DNA from: a virus
IMG/VR virus record: IMGVR_UViG_3300031576_000201
Location: 1-35,112 of that record
DNA: 35,112 bases
Strand: one strand, 5' to 3'
Every line of letters begins with the position of its first letter. Position 1 is the first letter of the stretch. The notes under the pieces were generated by a model, which ran no database searches, was not told where the DNA came from, and saw nothing but the letters and a program-made list of their open reading frames with translations. A program made the translations under genes and the position numbers. Below, in pieces: positions 29,531 through 35,112 of the stretch.

Positions 29531-29872
29531 ATGGGGTCCACAAAAAAGACTTCATGGTTGGATGAATATGAATATAAAGGCGTGGTAGACCTTGTAAACT
29601 TGGATACCATGTCTGATCAAGATATTACATTATATGCTGAACAAGCACAGTTTTTGGATAGTAATGTTGTTTTCCATGATGTTTTAAACCGTTTAGAACG
29701 GAAATATCAGGAACAGATTATTAAAAAAGTCCAAACAATTGAAGAATTACAGCTATCTCGGTGCTGGTTAAAAGTCATTGATGAGCTAAGAAACCTTGTC
29801 AATTACTATAAACAAGCATCGAAAATAAAGTCAGCAAAAGGTGGTAGACAAGAACCATATTTGCCGATGTAA
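29531..29872 (+). CDS. Hypothetical helical protein before scaffold (113 aa)
   Basis: A 113-residue helical protein (YEYKGVVDLVNLDTMSDQDI, LNRLERKYQEQIIKKVQTIE, VIDELRNLVNYYKQASKIK) with a start 1 base after the upstream stop and ATTAATATG context. The end is basic and flexible. It could be an assembly chaperone or capsid accessory. The family was not recognised. Confidence 0.62.
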   Translation: MGSTKKTSWLDEYEYKGVVDLVNLDTMSDQDITLYAEQAQFLDSNVVFHDVLNRLERKYQEQIIKKVQTIEELQLSRCWLKVIDELRNLVNYYKQASKIKSAKGGRQEPYLPM

Positions 29873-29890
29873 AAATAGGTGTGTTATAAT
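29861..29890 (+). promoter_or_regulatory. Extended -10 promoter for scaffold and head genes
   Basis: TTGCCG (29861-29866), an 18-base spacer and TATAAT (29885-29890) with TGT before it. The 11-mer TGTGTTATAAT is identical to that of the lysis-block promoter. The leader that follows contains a short hairpin ATGGGT/GCCCAT near 29912-29927. Confidence 0.7.
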
Positions 29891-29945
29891 GAATATATAA
29901 TGTTCGTTCACCATGGGTCGGGGCCCATTGTAAAAAAACCTAGTT

Positions 29946-30740
29946 ATGAGCGAAGACCAAGTAAAGGGTAGCTCTTCTGTAACGGAAGAGGTCGCAACAC
30001 CCGCGACAACAAATACTGTTGAAGAAACGAGCGAGGCGTCTCAATTAGTAGATGAATCTATCGAACCTTCTAGCAAAGAATCACAATCAGTTGATGATGG
30101 TTCATATTATAAACAAGAACTCGAACGCCTTAAAAAGGAACAAGAGGCTCTTGTTGAAAATAATACGAAACTTCAGAAGGCTGTTGCCAAAGCAAGTATT
30201 GAAAATAGACATCTTTCTAAGCAGGTTAAAACAGCTGAATTATCAGAAGATATTTCTGATGAACAACCTCTTGAAGATGGGGATGAAGCCAAGAAAGCTG
30301 CGGATTTTGTTGATGCTCGTATCTCTAAACTGTTAAATGAACAGCTAGGAGCATTCGAGACAAAGATTCTTGCACGAGAAATCGGGAAGGAAATAGAATC
30401 AAAAACACCTAACCCAGATCATCAGAAGTTGATTCGTTGGTATTATGACAACCGAATCAAGCATACCGGTGATTTAAGTGTGGATATTGATGATGCTGCG
30501 GTACTTGCCAATCGGCAGGTGATTCAACAGGCTACACAGAAACGTGTAGACAATGCTCGTTTACGGAGTGCTAAGGTAGAAAGCACTACAGCATTAGCGG
30601 GTGGATCTTCTGTCTCTGGTGGTAGAAAACCATTGCTTAATGAATTACCAAGAACCAATGCGGATGAAAAACTCCTCTACGGATTACTTGGTAAGGATCG
30701 AGCAAAAAAAGTGATAGAAACCAAGCTTGTTAAGCCGTAA
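29946..30740 (+). CDS. Scaffolding protein (264 aa)
   Basis: The N terminus is acidic and disordered (Glu/Ser/Thr-rich, about 1-50). A coiled coil follows (YYKQELERLKKEQEALVENN, then NTKLQKAVAKASIENR, to about residue 100). Helices at about 115-185 contain DFVDARISKLLNEQLGAFET. The C-terminal Gly/Ser linker and the basic end GKDRAKKVIETKLVKP fit a capsid-binding helix as in other scaffolds. Position directly before decoration and capsid genes supports the call. It has its own promoter and is closed by a terminator, allowing a separate expression level. Confidence 0.8.
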   Translation: MSEDQVKGSSSVTEEVATPATTNTVEETSEASQLVDESIEPSSKESQSVDDGSYYKQELERLKKEQEALVENNTKLQKAVAKASIENRHLSKQVKTAELSEDISDEQPLEDGDEAKKAADFVDARISKLLNEQLGAFETKILAREIGKEIESKTPNPDHQKLIRWYYDNRIKHTGDLSVDIDDAAVLANRQVIQQATQKRVDNARLRSAKVESTTALAGGSSVSGGRKPLLNELPRTNADEKLLYGLLGKDRAKKVIETKLVKP

Positions 30741-30770
30741 TTGCTTTCAATCTTATTGTCAGATTATTGA

Positions 30771-30799
30771 CGAGCACTCCAAGGTGCTCGTTTTATTTT
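30771..30799 (+). terminator. Intrinsic terminator after scaffold gene
   Basis: CGAGCAC (30771-30777) and GTGCTCG (30784-30790) make a perfect 7-bp stem with a 6-base loop, followed by TTTTATTTT. Partial read-through would set the scaffold to capsid ratio. Confidence 0.88.
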
Positions 30800-30821
30800 A
30801 ATTCGCCTAAAATTAAACAAT

Positions 30822-31289
30822 ATGTCTCGTGGAGATTTTGACGTTGTTGACCCAAAGCTCAGCGGTTCAACTCCTGCTGCAAAGTACAAGACTAAAGCTG
30901 GGAATACCGCGATCAAAGCTGGTGAATGGGTCGTCCGCGGAACTGCTGGTGACATTGAATACGTTGTTTTAGCCGCAAATGGCTCTAGCAATACATCATC
31001 TTATATTGGCGTTGCGGCATCTAACGATACCAATACAGCTAGTCTTGATGGTGAAATTTTTGTGTTCGATAATCCAGACTATTTGTTCCGTGGTCGTCCT
31101 TCTACTGCTGGCAATCTTGCTACTAGCATTCTTAACAATCAGGTAACACTTGATGTTAGTGGTGCTGGTTTAATGACCATTGATGAAGATGATACTACAA
31201 ACGGAACCTTTATTATTAGAGGTTTCGATACTTCAGCTGGCACAATCGATGTGCAAATGGCTGCAGCTGATCATATTAGTCAAGGTTAA
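30822..31289 (+). CDS. Putative head decoration protein (155 aa)
   Basis: A beta-rich, Gly/Thr/Ala-rich protein (SGSTPAAKYKTKAGNTAIKA, GEWVVRGTAGDIEYVVLAAN, GEIFVFDNPDYLFRGRPS, LDVSGAGLMTIDEDDTTNGT). Small proteins of this size and composition between scaffold and capsid commonly trimerise on the capsid surface. The call is by position and general fold. No specific family is named. Confidence 0.65.
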   Translation: MSRGDFDVVDPKLSGSTPAAKYKTKAGNTAIKAGEWVVRGTAGDIEYVVLAANGSSNTSSYIGVAASNDTNTASLDGEIFVFDNPDYLFRGRPSTAGNLATSILNNQVTLDVSGAGLMTIDEDDTTNGTFIIRGFDTSAGTIDVQMAAADHISQG

Positions 31290-31328
31290 TAGTTGTAGAT
31301 AATTAATTTAATTGAATAAGATAAACAT

Positions 31329-32258
31329 ATGGCCGCTTCAAGTGCGTTAAGTCCAAATGTTGTAAAGACAGCATTAGATGACGTTTTTGACCAAAAGGCA
31401 GACTTTTATCTTGCACGTCCAGACCAAGCTCGTGTTGTAGACTCCTTGATTTTTAATCAGATGTCTACTGATCGTGCTGCGGTAATTGTGGAAGAATTGC
31501 AAGGAACTGGCTACTTTGATCAGAAAAGTGAACTTCAAAATGCTCAAGGTGCAACATCCAAGACCATCAATCAAAACACTGCTTCTGTTCTTACCTTTGC
31601 GCAAACATTGGAAATTTCTAAGGAATTATTCGATGATGCTCAACACAACACAATTAACATGATGATTGCCAAAATGGCTCGTAATGCTCGTGTTACCCAA
31701 GAACGATCCGGTTTTGGTCTATGGCGCAATGCCTTTACCGCCACTTATGGTGATGGTGCGGCATTGGTTTCTGCTACCCATACTCTTGGCACCGGTGCTA
31801 CACAAAGCAATTTAATTACTCCTGCATTGAGCGAAACGGCTCTTGATACTGCGATTCAAACTCTTGAACTGCAAAAGGATCAAGACGGTACTTTGCAAGG
31901 TTTAATGCCACGTTGCTTGTTGGTTCCACCAGCATTGTATAAGTTGGCAATCGAAATTACTGAATCTGAACTGCGATCTTCAACCGCTGATAATGATCTT
32001 AATACCTTCTCTGCGAAGTATGGTATCTCCGTAAGATCAACTCCATTTATCTCTGCTAGTGAGACTGGTAGCGATACCTCTTGGTTCTTGATTGGTGATT
32101 TCCATGGTGTGATGCGTTATCTGCGTGAACCGATTTCTACCCACTTGAAAGATTGGGTCATGAATCGTAACCATGCGTACGAATATACCGCACGTTATCG
32201 CGAGGTATATACCGTTGAATCGCATATCGGAGTAGTAGGTTCAAACGGAACCACATGA
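31329..32258 (+). CDS. Major capsid protein (309 aa)
   Basis: A 309-residue protein with the expected pieces of a HK97-fold shell protein: an N-terminal arm (MAASSALSPNVVKTALDDVF), an E-loop-like stretch near residues 55-95 (EELQGTGYFDQKSELQNAQG), a spine-helix-like region (FDDAQHNTINMMIAKMARNA), a P-domain/A-domain segment (LMPRCLLVPPALYKLAIEIT), and a C-terminal beta part (SWFLIGDFHGVMRYLREPIS). The sequence recalls Mu-like major head subunits, with which I associate the FAQTLEISKELFDD segment. The N-terminal arm is duplicated in the small basic protein at 29127. Confidence 0.85.
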   Translation: MAASSALSPNVVKTALDDVFDQKADFYLARPDQARVVDSLIFNQMSTDRAAVIVEELQGTGYFDQKSELQNAQGATSKTINQNTASVLTFAQTLEISKELFDDAQHNTINMMIAKMARNARVTQERSGFGLWRNAFTATYGDGAALVSATHTLGTGATQSNLITPALSETALDTAIQTLELQKDQDGTLQGLMPRCLLVPPALYKLAIEITESELRSSTADNDLNTFSAKYGISVRSTPFISASETGSDTSWFLIGDFHGVMRYLREPISTHLKDWVMNRNHAYEYTARYREVYTVESHIGVVGSNGTT

Positions 32259-32261
32259 TGT

Positions 32262-32284
32262 ATAAAGTTGCTAATCAACTTTAT
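32262..32284 (+). other. Hairpin after major capsid gene
   Basis: ATAAAGTTG (32262-32270) and CAACTTTAT (32276-32284) are perfect 9-base arms around CTAAT. There is no following T run, so it may protect the capsid mRNA 3' end or act as a weak terminator. Confidence 0.55.
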
Positions 32285-32292
32285 GCGAATGG

Positions 32293-32300
32293 TGTATAAT
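32293..32300 (+). promoter_or_regulatory. -10 promoter element upstream of the second structured leader
   Basis: TGTATAAT (TATAAT at 32295-32300) with no convincing -35. A start near 32307 would produce a leader of about 117 bases containing the three-way-junction structure. Confidence 0.55.
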
Positions 32301-32327
32301 TAAGATAGTAATAAGTTAATTAGGTTA

Positions 32328-32411
32328 GGGGGTGTGTAGACTCTATCATTTGATAGAAGGTAAGCCGTTAAGAAAAACAATTGTTTTTTGCCGGTGCTAT
32401 ATTACACCCCC
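32328..32411 (+). ncRNA. Three-way-junction-like leader RNA
   Basis: GGGGGTGT (32328-32335) pairs with ACACCCCC (32404-32411). Inside are hairpin TCTATC/GATAGA (32342-32347 with 32352-32357) and a long hairpin AAAAAC/GTTTTT (32373-32378 with 32383-32388) extended by CCG/CGG (32365-32367 with 32392-32394). The G5/C5 clamp is striking in an AT-rich genome. The structure ends 12 bases before the ATG at 32424. No known riboswitch is recognised. Confidence 0.55.
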
Positions 32412-32423
32412 TTCCCAATAAAT

Positions 32424-32741
32424 ATGGCTCGAACACATTTTTCCGGTCCAATCGTTCTTAGTAAAGTACAAACACTTACAGGTGCTGGTGTGGTTAGTGT
32501 TGTAACACCTACAACTCATTTGGTGACCACTGGTGCTAATGCAGTAACCCTTGCTAATGGTCAAGAAGGTCAAACTAAATACATCATCATGAAAACAGAT
32601 GCTGGTGATGCAACGCTTACTCCAGCTAGTTTCGCTAACGGTACTACCGTTACATTTGATGATGTTGGTGATTCTGTAGAATTGTTTTTTACTAATAGCA
32701 AATGGCATATTATTGGTTCATTTGGTATTATCGTTACTTAA
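32424..32741 (+). CDS. Small fibre-cap-like virion protein (105 aa)
   Basis: Numbered from ATG 32424 (AATAAATATG), chosen because the longer frame would start inside the leader stem. The 105-residue beta-rich product (LTGAGVVSVVTPTTHLVTTG, ANAVTLANGQEGQTKYIIMK, SVELFFTNSKWHIIGSFG) resembles the C-terminal domains of the fibres at 1030 and 3020, with a 'GQxxxI' turn and a 'W-x-I/F' ending. It is probably a free-standing member of the same fold. Confidence 0.7.
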   Translation: MARTHFSGPIVLSKVQTLTGAGVVSVVTPTTHLVTTGANAVTLANGQEGQTKYIIMKTDAGDATLTPASFANGTTVTFDDVGDSVELFFTNSKWHIIGSFGIIVT

Positions 32742-32760
32742 TAAAATATTATTAATATAA

Positions 32761-32979
32761 ATGTATATGATCGAAAAAATGAAAAACAGAATTTCTGAAT
32801 TAGAAAAGGAATTCAATCTCTTAGAAGAAGAGCGAAAGAAGCTTGTTGATCGACAACAAGAAATCATTAATCGTCAGAATGAATTACGCGGTTCTTATAA
32901 AGATTTACAAGCATTGATTGATCAAGAAACTAAGGTGGAAATTGTTGAAAAAAAAGAATCTAAGACTGCTAAAAAATAA
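32761..32979 (+). CDS. Coiled-coil protein (72 aa)
   Basis: Nearly the entire product is a charged coiled coil (KNRISELEKEFNLLEEERKK, LVDRQQEIINRQNELRGSYK), ending in a Lys-rich tail. A second ATG at 32767 (GTATATG) fits the start signature better and would shorten it by two residues. It is a small structural spacer or chaperone of the fibre genes, by position. The family is unknown. Confidence 0.65.
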   Translation: MYMIEKMKNRISELEKEFNLLEEERKKLVDRQQEIINRQNELRGSYKDLQALIDQETKVEIVEKKESKTAKK

Positions 32980-32987
32980 ACTATTTT

Positions 32988-33563
32988 ATGGCTAGAATAA
33001 CAAGAGAACAAGCAGCCAATAAAATCGGTTCAGGAAGACTCACCATTACCACCGCTGGGACAGAAAGACCTTTAAGCGATGGCCGTATTCTTCTTGATAC
33101 TGGTTCTATTACCGCTGCAACAATTGGTTTTGTAACCAAACCTGTTGGAGGCAATGCCACAATTACCGATTCTGGTAATGGATTTGTTACGGCTGGTTTT
33201 ACCGCAGGAATGATTATTCGTGTTAGTGGTTCAACGAGTAATAATGGAACCTTTCATATTATTGATGTTGATGCTGGTGTTTTAACTCTTGATGCACAAC
33301 ATAACCTGACAACTGAAGCTGCTGGCGCTACTATCAATGTTTATGAAAATATAAAAGTAGATGCTATCCGTTTGAATGCCCCAACAAGTAATACGGGCGT
33401 TCTTTATATCGGACCAGTTGGTGTTAGTTCAATCAATGGTGATGAATTAGCGTCTGGGTCAACGATTGCGTATGAAATTGCTGATTTAAGCACTATTTAT
33501 CTTGATACGGCAACGAATGGTAATATTGTGACCTTTTCTTTTATCTATATTAAAAAGTCATAG
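32988..33563 (+). CDS. Putative tail or fibre-associated protein (191 aa)
   Basis: A beta-rich protein with a Gly/Thr-rich middle (NATITDSGNGFVTAGFTAGM, IIRVSGSTSNNGTFHIIDVD, AGVLTLDAQHNLTTEAAGAT). This wording is typical of phage tail modules where an 'I-x-V-S-G-(S/T)' loop repeats. The C terminus ends FSFIYIKKS. It is 2 bases before the fibre gene. The role is inferred from neighbours. Confidence 0.65.
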   Translation: MARITREQAANKIGSGRLTITTAGTERPLSDGRILLDTGSITAATIGFVTKPVGGNATITDSGNGFVTAGFTAGMIIRVSGSTSNNGTFHIIDVDAGVLTLDAQHNLTTEAAGATINVYENIKVDAIRLNAPTSNTGVLYIGPVGVSSINGDELASGSTIAYEIADLSTIYLDTATNGNIVTFSFIYIKKS

Positions 33564-33565
33564 CT

Positions 33566-35112
33566 ATGGCTTCAATAGGTACTGGTGGATCAAGTGTTGG
33601 TCCATTAGGAACAACTGTAGATATTGGTGAGTTGGCCTCTTTAACAAAAGGGGATCTTATTGTTGGTGATGGCGTTGGTGCTCCTACTACCTTACCTGTT
33701 GGTACAAATGGTTTTGTCTTAACTGCAGATAGCGCAGAAACAAGTGGTATAAAATGGGCTGCTGGTGGAGCCGGCATGGCTCCTGTCGGTGCTCAATATG
33801 TAACCTTAATAGCAGATGCAACCTTAACAAATGAGCGTGTTTTAACGGGTACAGCTAATCAGGTAATTATTACTGATTCTGGAGCTGGATTACCGGTAAC
33901 ACTTTCTTTGCCACAAAGTATTGCAACTGGTTCTTCTGTTACTTTTGGAAGCCTTAGTTTGGGGACAGATTTACCGATTACTGAAGGTGGTACTGGTGCT
34001 AGTACAGCAGCAGCGGCACGAACAAACTTAGGAGTTGCTATCGGTACAGATGTTCAAGCCTTTGATGCGGATTTATCAGCTATTGCCGCCTTGGCTACAA
34101 CAGGAATAATATCTCGCACTGGTGCTGGTACTGTAGCCACAAGAACCATAACAGCTGCTTCTCCAAAAATAACTATTACTGATGGTGATGGTGTAGCTGC
34201 TAATCCAACAATAGATGTAAATCAGGCCAACCTTTCTTTAGGAAGTATTGGTGGATCTATTAGTTTAACAACTCAAGTATCAGGAATATTGCCGATTGCC
34301 AATGGGGGTACTAATTCTGCAACGGTTGCTGGCGCAAGAACAAATTTAGGATTAGGAACAGCCGATGACGTTGTATTTAATTCCCTTACTGTTTCAAATA
34401 CAGGAATTCATATTTTAGATACTGACGCGACACATGATTTGATTCTTAAAATGGGATCAAATATTACTGCGGATAGAACGTTAGAAATATTTACTAATGA
34501 TGCTAATAGAAACCTTGCTTTGACTGGAGGTAACTTAACAGTTAGTGGTAATTCCGATATTAACCAAGATGTTCGAACGGATGCATCTGTTACTCATGCC
34601 AATTTAACATTGAATAATGGTGGAGCATTAAGAACTGCACAATCAGCTGGTAATACCCTGATTTTACAGGCATATGATGTAGATGGGGCTGTTTATAATA
34701 CATTTGCTACATTGACAGCAAATAATACGCCAACCATGGCATTAGCCGGCACTGTTACCGGAGTGACACAAACACCTGGAGATAACAGTACAAAACTCGC
34801 TACAACAGAATATGTTGATGATCAAGTTGTTATTTCCGCAAACTATATTCATTCTTATGATACGACAACACAAGTTGTTGCTGTCGCCAATACCTTTCAA
34901 GATGTAAACTATTCTACTAATGGTGAATTAGATGGTTGGACTCATACAGCTGGAACCGCGGTTTTTACTTGCCCAACTGCCGGTATTTATATCGTTCAAT
35001 ATTTGGGACATGTACAAAAGACATCTGGAGGAACATCCCTTGTGGAAATGCGTGTAGTACAAAATGGAACAGAACTTGCGGGAAGTGCTTCACAAACAAC
35101 TGTGGCATCCAA
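33566..35112 (+). CDS. Large tail fibre (570 aa when joined across the circular end)
   Basis: The frame opens at ATG 33566 and has no stop before the window ends. It continues at base 2 of the window to 391. Typical fibre modules are present: LPITEGGTGASTAAAARTNL with the following AFDADLSAIAALATTG segment, a second NGGTNSATVAGARTNLGL repeat, and KLATTEYVDDQVV before the C1q/TNF-like tip. The repeated GGT(G/N)(A/S)xTxxxARTNLG unit is widely used in phage fibres. It is the largest receptor-binding candidate in the cassette. The Lys/Gln difference between the overlap copies lies in its tip. Confidence 0.85.
   Translation, partial: MASIGTGGSSVGPLGTTVDIGELASLTKGDLIVGDGVGAPTTLPVGTNGFVLTADSAETSGIKWAAGGAGMAPVGAQYVTLIADATLTNERVLTGTANQVIITDSGAGLPVTLSLPQSIATGSSVTFGSLSLGTDLPITEGGTGASTAAAARTNLGVAIGTDVQAFDADLSAIAALATTGIISRTGAGTVATRTITAASPKITITDGDGVAANPTIDVNQANLSLGSIGGSISLTTQVSGILPIANGGTNSATVAGARTNLGLGTADDVVFNSLTVSNTGIHILDTDATHDLILKMGSNITADRTLEIFTNDANRNLALTGGNLTVSGNSDINQDVRTDASVTHANLTLNNGGALRTAQSAGNTLILQAYDVDGAVYNTFATLTANNTPTMALAGTVTGVTQTPGDNSTKLATTEYVDDQVVISANYIHSYDTTTQVVAVANTFQDVNYSTNGELDGWTHTAGTAVFTCPTAGIYIVQYLGHVQKTSGGTSLVEMRVVQNGTELAGSASQTTVAS
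34888..35112. repeat. Right copy of the terminal redundancy
   Basis: This matches bases 1-225 at 223 of 225 positions. The fibre frame passes through both copies unchanged. See the left copy for the interpretation. Confidence 0.9.

Noticed and set aside
1-35112. Lysogeny module, CRISPR array or anti-CRISPR locus
   Set aside because: No integrase, excisionase, CI-like repressor, attachment-site pattern or spaced direct-repeat array was seen. Small unknown early genes could include anti-defence factors, but nothing in the sequence supports a specific call.
1-35112. Alternative genetic code (TGA read as an amino acid)
   Set aside because: TGA serves as a clean stop for TerL, capsid and several overlapping ATGA junctions, and no long frame needs read-through, so the standard bacterial code fits.

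Overview
The window is essentially one complete genome of a small tailed phage. Bases 1-225 are repeated at 34888-35112 with two mismatches, and one tail-fibre reading frame runs unbroken across that join. The molecule therefore closes into a circle of about 34,887 bp, as expected for a circularly permuted or terminally redundant genome. I see no integrase, CI-like repressor, tRNA or CRISPR array, so it looks strictly lytic. The virion genes are podovirus-like: a large portal, adaptor- and nozzle-type neck proteins, many fibres, and no tape measure, sheath or tube. The host cannot be named. The DNA is AT-rich, almost no gene has a Shine-Dalgarno sequence, and nearly every start codon is preceded directly by T within an A/T run. 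Promoter-like sites are sigma70 type (TTGACA/TATAAT, often extended -10), which argues against a Bacteroidota-type promoter. A host with weak Shine-Dalgarno use, such as a Patescibacteria lineage, is only a guess.

Layout. (1) 33566 through the join to about 6100 (+) is an adhesion cassette of fibre and receptor-binding genes built from reused modules: a C1q/TNF-like tip, YadA-like head repeats and two kinds of shared C-terminal beta domain. (2) 6108-15142 (+) holds a DUF5659 protein, a neck adaptor with an apparent LamG-like insertion, a nozzle-like protein, a spike, an 838-residue virion protein ending in a lytic transglycosylase, and a probable ejection protein. (3) 15143-17425 is the lysis block: an XhlA-like membrane protein, an M23 endopeptidase, a holin candidate and a membrane-anchored lysozyme-like protein. 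(4) 17598-20023 (-) is an early leftward operon with a YopX protein, an ERF single-strand annealing protein and small zinc-binding proteins. (5) 20024-20123 is a divergent control region with two overlapping sigma70 promoters bracketed by inverted perfect DnaA boxes. (6) 20124-25061 (+) is a rightward early/middle block with a winged-helix protein, a Holliday-junction-resolvase-like nuclease, a small Shine-Dalgarno-bearing GC-richer island, and a replication initiator that carries an iteron-like array inside its gene. (7) 25180-32258 (+) is packaging and head: TerS, TerL, portal, tiny polycationic proteins, a zinc finger, scaffold, decoration protein and major capsid. Small fibre-type genes follow and lead back to the join.

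Most notable points. A 41-residue lysine-rich protein (29127-29252) begins with the same roughly 20-residue peptide as the major capsid protein. Two highly structured leader RNAs precede the replication gene and a small virion gene. There are two independent origin candidates. The -1 T start signature is close to universal in this genome.
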